Below are positions 15,788 through 24,396 of a stretch of 47,585 nucleotides of DNA, in pieces. The notes beneath the pieces are model-generated. The model saw only the letters and a program-made list of their open reading frames with translations, was not told the DNA's origin and searched no databases. Source of the DNA: an uncultured Rubrobacteraceae bacterium. GTDB taxonomy: Bacteria; Actinomycetota; Rubrobacteria; Rubrobacterales; Rubrobacteraceae. Position 1 is the stretch's first letter. Every line of letters begins with the position of its first letter. Made by a program: the position numbers and the translations under genes. The DNA lies in contig CADCVF010000013.1 of assembly GCA_902806095.1 (NCBI GenBank), positions 1-47,585 on the forward strand, read 5' to 3'.

Positions 15788-17630
15788 GGAGAGCGTGGAC
15801 GCGAGGACCGCCGAGGCGCTGCTGCGCCGCTTCGAGCCCGTGATCCGGTTCACCAAGGGCGAGTGGTTCTACCCGATGGACTGCGAACCCTACGTCGACG
15901 CCTGCAGCCTCTGGGTCGCACGTCCGGGCGAGGACGCCCTCTGCGTAGTCCCGGCCGGAGAGCTCACCCTGGAGAGGCTAGCCCAGCAGCCGGAGGACAC
16001 CACCGGCGCCGTACACTACCTCAAGATCCCCAACCCCAAGGAAGGGGAGGATCGGGGACGCCGCGCGCGGCGCTCGCACACGAACCCCGATTGGCCAAAG
16101 GAGACCTTCAGGGCCGGCAGGGGCCGCCTCGCGCGCGTCGGCTACGTCTCGCGGCTGGCGGACGCGCTGTTCTCCCTGGCGCTGCTGGCCAGGGGGAGGG
16201 TCCCCGGTGGGGACGTGGAGGGTGGGCGTGTCCTGTACGGCCGTTTCATGGAGGAGGGGCAACGCTTCAGGTACCACGGGCACGTGGTTCGGCAGGACGG
16301 TTGGATCGTCTTGCGGTACTGGCTCTTCTACGCGTTCAACGACTGGAGGAGCAATGTCTTCGGCGCGAACGACCACGAGGCCGACTGGGAGAAAATATTC
16401 GTGTACCTCTCGGAGTCGGAGTCCGGCGAGGTAAGGCCCGAGTGGGTGGCCTACGCGGCGCACGAGGAGACCGGCGACGACCTCAGGCGCCGGTGGGACG
16501 ACCCGGAGCTGGAGAAGGTTGGCGAGCATCCCGTGGCGTACGCCTGTGCCGGCTCGCACGCGACCCGCTACTTCCGGGGCGAGTACCTGACCGAGCTCGC
16601 TTTCCCCCTGCCGCGCGTCCTCTCCGCGGTCAGGAGGATCGCGCGTCGCTTCTGGTACGTAACGCTGCGCCAGTACGCCGACGAGGACTACAAGGAGAAG
16701 CCCTACGAACAATTCACCATCCCCTTCGTGGATTACGGGCGCGGGGACGGGTGGTCGGTCGGGCCCGGGCAGGACAGGGAGTGGGACCCCCCGCGCCTCA
16801 TGAACCCGTTGCCCTCGTGGGTCTCGGGATACCGGGGGCTGTGGGGGCTGTACACCCGGGATCCCTTCGAGGGAGAGGACGCCCCGGCGGGGCCGATGTA
16901 CAACCGCGACAAGACCATCAGCCGCGAGTGGTTCGACCCCGTAGGCTGGGCCGGTCTCGACAAGGTGCCGACCCGGGCGGAAGAACTCGAGGTCATAACC
17001 GGGCGCCAGGCGGAGATCGAAGAACGCCGGGCGTTTCTCCGCTCCGAACTAAGGGAGAAGAGCAGCCGGCTGAAGGCGCTCGGCATGGACGCTGAAGCCA
17101 CACGCAACCAGTCCCACCTGAGCAAGCTCCACGGGGACCAGACGCGGCACATCGAAGACCTATCCAAGGAAGTCGAGACGCTGCGCGCACAACTGTCCGA
17201 CGACGAAGTCCTCGCCGAGTCCTTGAAGGATCATGCCGAACGCTTGAGAGACGGTGAGCGTCCCCCCGCGCACGCCCACATAATGCACGCCACGCGCCCC
17301 GTCTCCGAGGCGGAGACCCACGCTGGGAGGGTGGCGCAGCTGTGGGCCTCGATCAGCATCACCTTGGTACTTGTGACGCTCATCCTCATCATCGCCTACG
17401 AGAGATCGCACCTTCTCTCCGCGCTCGTCTTCGCCATCGCCATGTTCGCGTTCATCGAGGCCGGTTTCAGGAGGCGACTAGCCAGGTTCATAGTGAGCGT
17501 TAACGTCGCGTTGGCGGTAGTCGGCGCCCTGGTTCTCCTCGAACACTACTTCTGGAGTGTTATCGTCCTCGCTGTCCTGGCCGTAGGACTCTACATCCTG
17601 TGGGAGAACCTGCGGGAGCTAGGACGGTAG
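15777..17630 (+). CDS. Vps62-like domain, coiled coil and four membrane helices
   Basis: This 617-residue protein falls into three parts. Residues about 18-380 resemble the Vps62 family: FEPVIRFTKGEWFYPMD at the start, YWLFYAFNDW (181-190), HEADWEKIFVYL (200-211), VAYAAHEETGDD (224-234), and EHPVAYACAGSHATRYF (250-266), where Vps62 proteins have conserved HEGDWE and GSHA boxes. Residues about 400-510 are charged and heptad-like (coiled coil). Residues about 523-610 form four hydrophobic helices ending WENLREL. The fusion of this domain to a coiled coil and a C-terminal membrane anchor is unusual. Vps62 proteins have no settled biochemical role in bacteria. The Vps62 match is from motif recall and moderate in strength; the rest is seen directly. 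Confidence 0.65.
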   Translation: MANEESVDARTAEALLRRFEPVIRFTKGEWFYPMDCEPYVDACSLWVARPGEDALCVVPAGELTLERLAQQPEDTTGAVHYLKIPNPKEGEDRGRRARRSHTNPDWPKETFRAGRGRLARVGYVSRLADALFSLALLARGRVPGGDVEGGRVLYGRFMEEGQRFRYHGHVVRQDGWIVLRYWLFYAFNDWRSNVFGANDHEADWEKIFVYLSESESGEVRPEWVAYAAHEETGDDLRRRWDDPELEKVGEHPVAYACAGSHATRYFRGEYLTELAFPLPRVLSAVRRIARRFWYVTLRQYADEDYKEKPYEQFTIPFVDYGRGDGWSVGPGQDREWDPPRLMNPLPSWVSGYRGLWGLYTRDPFEGEDAPAGPMYNRDKTISREWFDPVGWAGLDKVPTRAEELEVITGRQAEIEERRAFLRSELREKSSRLKALGMDAEATRNQSHLSKLHGDQTRHIEDLSKEVETLRAQLSDDEVLAESLKDHAERLRDGERPPAHAHIMHATRPVSEAETHAGRVAQLWASISITLVLVTLILIIAYERSHLLSALVFAIAMFAFIEAGFRRRLARFIVSVNVALAVVGALVLLEHYFWSVIVLAVLAVGLYILWENLRELGR

Positions 17631-17771
17631 CATCCGAAACCGGATCTACGGAGCTGGAGTATAGAAAGGGAGAAATAGGGCGGTCCAGTTGTCGTTCATG
17701 CGTCGAGCACTACGCTAGATAGAGTACTGCCGATCCGTAGAGATTCATATGGAGACCTTCTTACTTATATA

Positions 17772-17790
17772 GACTTAGCCCATGACTTAG
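17772..17790 (+). repeat. Direct repeats upstream of the toxin-antitoxin genes
   Basis: GACTTAG occurs at 17772-17778 and again at 17784-17790, 12 nt apart, in an AT-rich stretch about 45 nt before the antitoxin start. Type II antitoxins usually bind repeats in their promoter, so this is a candidate operator. Only two copies are seen and no clear inverted symmetry. Confidence 0.35.
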
Positions 17791-17834
17791 TTTATTGTCG
17801 TAAGAGATGAACACGTCGAAAGGCGCGATACGGA

Positions 17835-18071
17835 ATGGCCAAGACGGTAAACGTCCACGAAGCCAAGACCCATCTCTCGCGATTGCTCGAACGGGTGAGC
17901 CAGGGAGAGGAGGTTGTGATCTCCAAAGCTGGCAGGCCTGTGGCCCGGCTGGTCCCTGCTGGGGAGAGACCAGAGCGGCGCGAGCCCGGCACTGCATCGG
18001 GGCGGGTGGTCGTCGGCGAGGACTTCGATGCGCCGCTGTCGGAGGAGGTTCTGGAAGCCTTCGAGCGGTGA
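17835..18071 (+). CDS. Phd/YefM-type antitoxin
   Basis: The 78-residue protein has the classical Phd/YefM N-terminal DNA-binding fold: KTVNVHEAKTHLSRLLERVS, GEEVVISKAGRPVARLVP. The C-terminal tail, rich in acidic residues and ending LSEEVLEAFER, is the part expected to wrap the toxin. Its stop overlaps the toxin start by 4 nt (GTGA), the usual coupling for such pairs. The upstream region is clearly AT-richer than the neighbourhood and carries a direct repeat, consistent with an acquired module that regulates itself. Confidence 0.92.
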   Translation: MAKTVNVHEAKTHLSRLLERVSQGEEVVISKAGRPVARLVPAGERPERREPGTASGRVVVGEDFDAPLSEEVLEAFER

Positions 18072-18454
18072 GAGCGCTGCTCGACACGCACGCCTTCCTG
18101 TGGTGGATCTCCGACGACCCCAGGCTCTCCGAGAAGGCAAAGGAGATCATCTCTGATGGTCGCAACGAGCTGTTCTTCTCCGCGGCGAGTGGTTGGGAGA
18201 TCTCCATCAAGGCCGGCCTAGGCAGGCTGGAGATCCCCAGGGACCTGCAGCGATTCATCGCTGACCAGCTCTCCCGCAACGTTATCCGGGTGCTGCCCAT
18301 CTACCTCAGTCACGCACTGCACATCCGTACCTTACCCGATCACCATCGGGATCCCTTCGACCGCATCCTCGTCTCCCAGGCTCTCCTCGAAGAGATGCCC
18401 CTATTGAGCTCTGATCCCCAGATCTCACGCTATTCCGTCGGAGTCGTCTGGTAG
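18068..18454 (+). CDS. vapC: VapC-type PIN-domain toxin
   Basis: The 128-residue PIN protein begins MRALLDTHAFLWW, with the first catalytic Asp at position 6. FSAASGWEISIKAGLGRLEI carries the conserved Glu, and LPDHHRDPFDRILVSQA the following acidic pair, so the Mg2+-dependent RNase site appears intact. LLDTHAFLWW and WEISIK mark the group usually paired with Phd-type rather than AbrB-type antitoxins, as found here. The start is the GTG that overlaps the antitoxin stop. The likely activity is ribonuclease cleavage of tRNA or rRNA, neutralised by the upstream protein. Confidence 0.92.
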   Translation: MRALLDTHAFLWWISDDPRLSEKAKEIISDGRNELFFSAASGWEISIKAGLGRLEIPRDLQRFIADQLSRNVIRVLPIYLSHALHIRTLPDHHRDPFDRILVSQALLEEMPLLSSDPQISRYSVGVVW

Positions 18455-18880
18455 GATCGGATCAGTCGGCGGAGAAGGTTGCGAGGAAGTTCATCGGTTC
18501 ATCAAGCTCGTCTATTCCACTTACCCGATCGTAACTCAGGAGAGATTCTCGAAGCTCGACTTGGTGAAACTGGCCCAGTAGTATGGAGAGAGCATTTCGC
18601 TGCTGGATCAGTAAGGCTGCGGCGGGTTTGCAAAGTATAAAGATCCTACCGATTGCCCAGCTGGTAGACGAGACGTTTACTCCGACGAACCTCTTCTGAA
18701 CCGCAGGCTATAACTCAGGTTGCATTGTGGGTTCTCGCCATCGTTCGCTCCAATTGGCCCATGCTGGCAGGTCGTGTTCTGGCCTGTTCTAGCACGTCGG
18801 TGGGTCCTACCTGGCGAACGATGTAACGGTCTGTCTCTGATCTCGATGGCAATTCTGCTTCTGGTGAGACTAGCAACTTC
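18455..18880. other. Gene-free stretch with a 10-bp inverted repeat
   Basis: No intact gene is seen in 426 bases. One plus-strand frame reads sensibly for about 30 residues (CEEVHRFIKLVYSTYPIV) before stops, so a decayed gene is possible but unrecognised. A perfect 10-bp inverted repeat, CATCGTTCGC at 18739-18748 and GCGAACGATG at 18814-18823, encloses 65 nt; it could fold as a structured RNA or mark old element ends. Base composition is lower in GC than the flanking genes. Confidence 0.4.
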
Positions 18881-20458
18881 TCATACGACCTCGAAGTTAG
18901 CCATCATCATCATGTCCTCGTGTTCGAGGTTGTGGCAGTGGAAGACATAGCGGCCCTTATAGCCGTCGAAACGGACGAGCACACGAGCCTCCTCGCCCGA
19001 GGTCAGGTCCACAGTGTCTTTCCAGCCAGCGTCCGTTGGCAAGGGCCTCCTGCCGTTGCGGGAGAGCACCTTGAAGTGGACCAGGTGAAGGTGGATCGGG
19101 TGCGCCGCGGGGGCCGCCCTCAGGTGCCAGACCTCAGTAGACCCCAACTCCGGGCTGGCGGCCATACGCTCCGGGTCGAACGGCTCGCCGTTGATACCCC
19201 ACATCACCCGGCCCTCGTCACCAACCCGCGTAAAGCGGAACTCGCGCGTGCGCCTGGCGCTAGATTCCTCGAGCCCTTCGAACTCCTTCATGTCCGAAAG
19301 TCGTCGTGGGACCTCACTGGCGTCTTTCTCTTTGCGGGTGACGCGAAAGCGCATTACACTCGCGGTCTTGCCCTCGCCCATGCGGTTCTTGAGCGTGACC
19401 TCCGTGCCGACATCGTACTCCGAGAAATCTATGACCACGTCGAATCGCTCCGCCTGCGCGATGCGGATCGTACGGTGGAGGATCGGCGCACCGAGCAGAC
19501 CCCCGTCGCTGCCGACCTGGACGAAAGGGGTATCGTTTCCCGGCTCCAGGGCAAGCTCGTAGCGGCGGGCGTTGGAGGCGTTGAGGATGCGGAAGCGGTA
19601 CTTCGTGTTCGAGACCTCCATCACCGGCCACGGAGATCCGTTGACCAGGATGGTGTCTCCGAGGACGCCGTCCATGTAATCATCCTCGACGCCAGGCTCA
19701 CCCATCAGCGAGGGATCCAGGGACGGGTAGAGGAACGAGCCGTCCTCATCAAAAGAGCGGTCACAGATCATGAGCGGCACGTCTTTCTCGCCCTTCGGGA
19801 GGGGCAGGGCGTCCTCTTCGTCGTCGCGGATGATGTGAAAACCGGCGAGCCCCCGCCAGACCTGGGGTCCTGTGAAGTCCATGCGGTGGTCGTGGTACCA
19901 GAGCGTGGCGCCGCGTTGCTCGTTCGGATAGGCGTAGTCCTTGAAGAGATGGGCGTGCTCGCCCGCTGGATCGTGATGCCCCGAGCCGTGGCTCGCGTGC
20001 GCGGAAGCGCCATGCTCGCTTCCTTTGGGTAGGATCAGGTCCGTGGGGTAGCCGTCGCTCTCTGGCGGCGTCCTGCCGCCGTGCAGGTGGACAGAGACGG
20101 GGGCCGGTAGCTCGTTCCACTGCCGGATTACGGCCCGCCTGCCGCTCCTTGCTTCCACGGTAGGGCCGGGGAAGATCCCACCGTAGCCCCAGACCTCCGT
20201 CTCGAGACCAGGCAGGATCTCCGCCTTGCCAACCTTTTGGACCATCTCGTAATAATCGGTGTCCGCTTCGGAGCGTGCTGGCTCAAGCACCGGGGGCACC
20301 GAAAGCGGCACCATAAATGGCTCGGGCAGCTTCGCCTTGCTCGACAACAACGTCCCCGTCGAGCCCTCGCCAGATCCGGAGCACGCGCCGAAAGGGAGGG
20401 CGAGCGTCACCGCGCCCGCGAGCCCCAGCCGCAAGAACTCCCCGCGCGAGATATTCAC
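18881..20458 (-). CDS. Multicopper oxidase (CotA/bilirubin-oxidase-like)
   Basis: All four copper-ligand boxes are present in this 525-residue protein: SVHLHGGRTPPESDG, LWYHDHRMDFTGPQVW, HPIHLHLVHFKVL and RYVFHCHNLEHEDMMM, giving type 1, 2 and 3 coppers with a Met axial ligand. It should couple oxidation of a phenol, bilirubin-like compound or metal to oxygen reduction outside the cell. The N-terminus SRGEFLRLGLAGAVTLALPF resembles a Tat signal, but the twin arginine reads Arg-Gly. A His-rich loop follows the first copper box (HGASAHASHGSGHHDP). GTG 20458 is chosen because it overlaps the previous gene's stop (GTGA); the longer open frame runs into that gene. Confidence 0.92.
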   Translation of the reverse strand: MNISRGEFLRLGLAGAVTLALPFGACSGSGEGSTGTLLSSKAKLPEPFMVPLSVPPVLEPARSEADTDYYEMVQKVGKAEILPGLETEVWGYGGIFPGPTVEARSGRRAVIRQWNELPAPVSVHLHGGRTPPESDGYPTDLILPKGSEHGASAHASHGSGHHDPAGEHAHLFKDYAYPNEQRGATLWYHDHRMDFTGPQVWRGLAGFHIIRDDEEDALPLPKGEKDVPLMICDRSFDEDGSFLYPSLDPSLMGEPGVEDDYMDGVLGDTILVNGSPWPVMEVSNTKYRFRILNASNARRYELALEPGNDTPFVQVGSDGGLLGAPILHRTIRIAQAERFDVVIDFSEYDVGTEVTLKNRMGEGKTASVMRFRVTRKEKDASEVPRRLSDMKEFEGLEESSARRTREFRFTRVGDEGRVMWGINGEPFDPERMAASPELGSTEVWHLRAAPAAHPIHLHLVHFKVLSRNGRRPLPTDAGWKDTVDLTSGEEARVLVRFDGYKGRYVFHCHNLEHEDMMMMANFEVV

Positions 20459-20904
20459 GAATGGATCACCCCTTCCCACGCCCGCCTGGCGGCGAGAAGG
20501 CTCAGCCAGAAGATCAGTAACGCGTTCAGTGGGTGCAGGGCCGCCGTCGGTACGGTGGAGTTGGCGAATGCGTACTGCACGCCGACCAGGACCACCAGAC
20601 CGAAGGGCAGCAGCCTCAACCCCCACGGCAAACGGCCGACGAAGGCCATGGGGATCATCAACAAAGGCAGCGGTGTGAAGAGATGCACGAAGCCCAGGTG
20701 CCAGGACCAGTCCGCCCCGAACGCTCCCATACCGGCGAAGAACACCTGGAGCATGACGCAGGCGACGAAGACCGAGGAGAGCAGAGCGTAGCCGATTCGT
20801 GCCAGGCGAACAGGGATGGAGAACCTGGTCGTCCCTTCTTTGGGTGGCCCTACAATCGTCTCGACTCGCGCTGGATCACTCGGCGTCTCTACAACACGGA
20901 CCAT
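20455..20904 (-). CDS. DUF6220-like membrane protein, partner of the multicopper oxidase
   Basis: The 149-residue product has about four membrane helices: IGYALLSSVFVACVMLQVFF, FVHLFTPLPLLMIPMAFV, LRLLPFGLVVLVGVQYAF and LNALLIFWLSLLAARR. FFAGMGAFGADWSWHLGFVH between the first two is typical of small DUF6220-like membrane proteins and could bring conserved histidines to a heme or metal. The start is ATG 20904, preceded by AAGGAGG; the open frame extends to 21003 but without such a site. Its stop overlaps the oxidase start by 4 nt, so both are made together, suggesting an anchor or electron-transfer partner. Confidence 0.75.
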   Translation of the reverse strand: MVRVVETPSDPARVETIVGPPKEGTTRFSIPVRLARIGYALLSSVFVACVMLQVFFAGMGAFGADWSWHLGFVHLFTPLPLLMIPMAFVGRLPWGLRLLPFGLVVLVGVQYAFANSTVPTAALHPLNALLIFWLSLLAARRAWEGVIHS

Positions 20905-21100
20905 TGCAGGGTGCCTCCTTGCTGGTTGCTTGCGTCTCAGCCTGAAGGTACGGCTGAACCGGCCGCAAAGGCATCGGCTGAAAGGTAGATCTGGGTGGTT
21001 CATCGGGGTTCATTCGTGGCCGTTGCGGGATGGAGAGGCTTGTTCGTGCGGTGGATCGGGGTGCTCCAGCGTGGGAGCGCTTACAGGCCCGAAGAGAGTC

Positions 21101-21790
21101 CTACCGAATCAGCCCGAGCTCGCGCGCTCTGGTGATGGCCTCGGCGCGGTTCCTTGCGCCGAGCTTGCGGTAGATGTTGCCTGTGTGGCTCTTGACGGTG
21201 CCCACCGAGACGAAGAGATCTCCGGCTACTTCTGAGTTGGTCTTGCCCGAGGCGAGGAGGCTCAGCACCTCGATCTCGCGTTCGCTCAACGGATCTTCGG
21301 GAGGGTCATGCGCGACGAGCCGGCCTGGTGCTTCGCTATCCTCCGCCCCGGACAGGGACGCGGAGGCCTCTACCGGCAGCCCTGTCCTGTCGCGCCCGTT
21401 CAGGGCATAGGCCATGACGCCTTCCTCCGTTCGCAGTTCCAGATGTCCTTTGCGGGCCAGCGTATGGAGGATCCTCGACGCTTCATCAACGGTGAGGGAG
21501 GTCCGCATTGCGGCCGTGGCGGGGGTGAGCCTGCCGTGTTCCTCCAGGGCGCCGAGCAGCTCTTTCTCCCTCGTATCAGGGACGGAACGACGGGATTCTT
21601 CGTACACTGCTATGGCACGGTTGATCTGCCTCAGGAGGAGTATGGGAGCCGCCACCCCGATACCAAGGACGGCTACCCATATTATGCCGACATCGGCCAG
21701 TCCCCTGTCGATCACGAACACTACCGACACCAGCAGGATGAAACTGCACCACACTCCAACGCCGAGCGCCGCCAGAACCCGTGTCAACAC
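21101..21790 (-). CDS. Membrane-anchored LuxR-type regulator with a winged-helix module
   Basis: The 229-residue protein has three parts. Two N-terminal membrane helices (VLAALGVGVWCSFILLVSVV and LADVGIIWVAVLGIGVAAPI) are followed by a winged-helix-like module (REKELLGALEEHGRLTPATA, AMRTSLTVDEASRILHTLAR, KGHLELR), and then a complete LuxR/GerE HTH (PLSEREIEVLSLLASGKTNS through VSVGTVKSHTGNIYRKLGA). The middle module and membrane anchor closely resemble the protein at 46118-46630, which lacks the LuxR part. Start is GTG 21790. Such an anchor makes it a candidate one-component sensor that binds DNA from the membrane. It reads in the same direction as the oxidase pair 200 nt downstream and may control it. 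Confidence 0.85.
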   Translation of the reverse strand: MLTRVLAALGVGVWCSFILLVSVVFVIDRGLADVGIIWVAVLGIGVAAPILLLRQINRAIAVYEESRRSVPDTREKELLGALEEHGRLTPATAAMRTSLTVDEASRILHTLARKGHLELRTEEGVMAYALNGRDRTGLPVEASASLSGAEDSEAPGRLVAHDPPEDPLSEREIEVLSLLASGKTNSEVAGDLFVSVGTVKSHTGNIYRKLGARNRAEAITRARELGLIR

Positions 21791-21991
21791 GGCGCATCCC
21801 CGAGAGTGAGACCAACTAACTCCAGACCGCGCCTGAAGTAATCGTCTCCCATCCGTCCGGGAGCCCCTGCGCTCCGATGCTCCATGCGGAATCTCTCCAT
21901 CCTGTTTCCATCCGAAACCCGGGCGCTACGCTTGCACCACTCCAGAGAGTATACGCAAAGGGTCGACCCAAAGATTCAAGCTCCGTGAGCG

Positions 21992-22028
21992 AAAGCCCCA
22001 GACCCGCGAGTCGGGTACCGGGGCTTTT
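21992..22028. terminator. Bidirectional terminator-like hairpin
   Basis: AAAGCCCC (21992-21999) pairs with GGGGCTTT (22020-22027), and inside it ACCCG (22002-22006) pairs with CGGGT (22012-22016). It lies 47 nt after the stop of the large minus-strand stress-protein gene and probably terminates it; a T run on the plus strand would also serve opposite transcription. Confidence 0.65.
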
Positions 22029-22074
22029 CCTGGGTATCAGACTCCAAGGTTTCCTGAAGCCTGATACCTGTAGC

Positions 22075-24396
22075 CTACCTCTGTTCGAAATCCTCTCCTG
22101 GTGCGCCGCAGACTGGGCATTCCTCAGGAGGTTGAACTCCCTGCAACTCCTCGCCGCAGGTTGTGCAGACCATCGTTACGGTCATGGGTGGGTGGGGGGC
22201 TTCGCCGTCTTCGGCTTCTATTTTCTCTCCCGTGTCCGTGGCAAGGTCGGCGATGGAGACCTTGCCTGTTATGACGTCTTCCATCGTGGTGCGCGCTCCT
22301 GTGAGCGAGTCCTCGACGAGGGCGAGGCTTATGTGCGTCGTGCCGCGTTCGCGGGCGAGCTTCTCGGTCATATTGCGTGAGATGTTCCGCATAAAGCCCT
22401 TGGGCGCCCGCTCCAGGCGCTCTATGGCGTCGTCGGTCCAGGTGAACTCTTTCGAGCCGCCCTCGGGGACGTTGGCGCCTGCCTTCTGGAAAGCGCTGTG
22501 ATCGATGGGGCACGTGGCTCCGCTCGACTCCTGTACCTGCTGTTTGGCGTGGCTGACGGGGCAACCGCCGGACTCGACCTCGGGGGCTTCGCGGCCTGTC
22601 TCCTCCCGGTACTGCTGCTCGACGTACTCGCGCGTGATCGTGGTGTATCCCTTCTTGAGCGCGCTCTTCTCGACGCGCGCCTTGACGCGGCGTTTCTCTT
22701 GCCACTCTTCGAGCGAGTCGAGGAGGGTTGTGGCGTCGTCGGTCCAGTGCAGCTCGCGGCCGTCGTAGACCTCAGAGAGATTCAGGTTCTCGTCCCCTAC
22801 GGTCGTGGCTATGTCGGCGTCCACAGCGTGGAAGTGAACGGGACCCGAGCCGCAGACAGGACACTTCGCGGGTTTGCCCTTGGCCACGTAGCGGCAGACA
22901 TCGCACTCGAAACGGTCCTGACCCTGGGCTGAGCGGTGGATCTCCTCCCGCACCTCGGCCGAGATGCCTTCGATGTCGCCCTGGTCCTCGCTCTTGCCGA
23001 AGCCGCCGCGACCTGCCTCGAAGATCTCCTGCTTCGCAGCCGCGTCGCTCCCGTTCGCGCCATTCTTGTGGCCGTCGGTCCCGTTGCCGTTTGCCTTGTC
23101 GGCGGTACGTTCGTCGAAGTCTTTGAACAGGGAGTCAATTGGCTTGTCCTCGCCCATCGCTTCGGCCTCGCGCATCTGGTCTCCGATGGCGCGCATCGAC
23201 TCCATAGCACCTGGGGGGAGGATGCTCTTTATGACCTCGTCGATGACGCCCGTGGTTATGACCGTGTAGCCCTTCTCTATGGCGTAGCGGATGATGGCGC
23301 CCGTCGCCATCCCGACGACGAAGCCGGGGATGCGGTCGAGGCGCTCCAGCGCCTCCTTCGTCCAGGTCATGTGCTCTTCGGCGGTGTACAGGTCGGGGGC
23401 CTGGTACTCGTAGTTGGTTATGAGGACGTTGGTTGGCAGGAAGCGCATCATGTTCTCGGTGTTGCCCCCGATATCCATCTCGTCGTCGGAGTGGTACCCA
23501 ATGCGACCCATCACGACCATCGTCGGGTTTACCTCGTTTACGTACTTGTACGTCTGCTCGAAAGGCTTGCCCGCCAGAAGCGTCGTCTTCAGCTCGACGC
23601 CCTCGTCCTCGGCGATCTTCTTGGCGATCTCCAGGTGCGCCGTGTAGATCTTGGCGAGTCCAGAGTCGATGATCTCCTCGTGCAGCTTCTCCTGCTCTTT
23701 GAACCTGAAGACTTTCTGGGCCTTGCTGGAAAGAACGCCGGCTATGGAGTGGAACATCGCGTAGTGGAAGTACGGGTCGAAGACGCTTATGGCCTCGACG
23801 GTCCCATCGAACTCCCGTGCAAGCTCTATCGCCCTCTTGAGGCCGCCGAGCGACTTGGCCGAGCCGTCCACGGCGACGACGATATGCTCGAAGGGACTAC
23901 GATCGAGGTCCTTGACGATCAGGGTGTCCGCCTTCTCCAGGCGCCTGACGACTCGCTCGGTAACGGTGCCTAGCACCGTATCCTTGACGGCGGCCATGCC
24001 CATCGCGCCTATAACGACGAGGTCGAAGTCGTTCTCGTTGACGTCCTCGACGATGACCTTGAAGTTCTTGCCTTCGAGCGAGCGCCTCACGAGCTCGACG
24101 TCGTACTTCTCACAGAGAGGTTCCAGCACATCGATGTAGGAGTCGGTGATGATCTCCAGCCCCTTGGTGATGAGCTGGTCGTGGATCTTGCGCTGGCGCT
24201 TCATCTCGTCCTCGTCGCGGAACTCCTCGGGGAGCCCGCTCTCCATCTGACGGAAGCGGACGTCGTGCATCTTCGCGGCGTAGGCATGACAACCAGCGAC
24301 CCTGCCCCCGAACTGCCGCGCCACGTCGACGCCGATGACGCACGCCTGGTTGGAGTAGTCCGAGTTGTCTACCGGGACGTAGATCTCTTTGTACAT
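22075..24396 (-). CDS. UspA-UspA-PCP_red-rubredoxin fusion protein
   Basis: This 773-residue protein combines two UspA domains (1-165 and 168-330; the first has the ATP-binding pattern G-x2-G-x9-G-T at 130-144), a PCP_red-like helical segment (WTKEALERLDRIPGFVVGMA, 345-390), a low-complexity linker, a rubredoxin-like ribbon (Cys498, 501, 512, 515), two more PCP_red-like segments (551-598, 653-698), and a C-terminal ribbon (Cys744, 747, 760, 763). Between them are two CPxxH motifs (CPVSH 612-616, CPIDH 629-633). PCP_red segments are known from light-independent protochlorophyllide reductase and from small Fe-S/stress proteins. The start is ATG 24396, where UspA homology begins. A redox- or heme-sensing stress protein is a fair inference, not proven. 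Confidence 0.8.
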   Translation of the reverse strand: MYKEIYVPVDNSDYSNQACVIGVDVARQFGGRVAGCHAYAAKMHDVRFRQMESGLPEEFRDEDEMKRQRKIHDQLITKGLEIITDSYIDVLEPLCEKYDVELVRRSLEGKNFKVIVEDVNENDFDLVVIGAMGMAAVKDTVLGTVTERVVRRLEKADTLIVKDLDRSPFEHIVVAVDGSAKSLGGLKRAIELAREFDGTVEAISVFDPYFHYAMFHSIAGVLSSKAQKVFRFKEQEKLHEEIIDSGLAKIYTAHLEIAKKIAEDEGVELKTTLLAGKPFEQTYKYVNEVNPTMVVMGRIGYHSDDEMDIGGNTENMMRFLPTNVLITNYEYQAPDLYTAEEHMTWTKEALERLDRIPGFVVGMATGAIIRYAIEKGYTVITTGVIDEVIKSILPPGAMESMRAIGDQMREAEAMGEDKPIDSLFKDFDERTADKANGNGTDGHKNGANGSDAAAKQEIFEAGRGGFGKSEDQGDIEGISAEVREEIHRSAQGQDRFECDVCRYVAKGKPAKCPVCGSGPVHFHAVDADIATTVGDENLNLSEVYDGRELHWTDDATTLLDSLEEWQEKRRVKARVEKSALKKGYTTITREYVEQQYREETGREAPEVESGGCPVSHAKQQVQESSGATCPIDHSAFQKAGANVPEGGSKEFTWTDDAIERLERAPKGFMRNISRNMTEKLARERGTTHISLALVEDSLTGARTTMEDVITGKVSIADLATDTGEKIEAEDGEAPHPPMTVTMVCTTCGEELQGVQPPEECPVCGAPGEDFEQR

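Noticed and set aside
15863-17095. 410-codon open frame inside the Vps62-like gene
   Set aside because: Composition is Arg/Pro-rich and unlike any protein family; the frame with membrane helices and motifs is the real one.
20444-20459. A GCGCGAGATATTC stretch resembling the shared element at 7622 and 9197
   Set aside because: It lies within coding sequence at the start of the multicopper oxidase, on the other orientation, and lacks the purine-rich tail at the right spacing.
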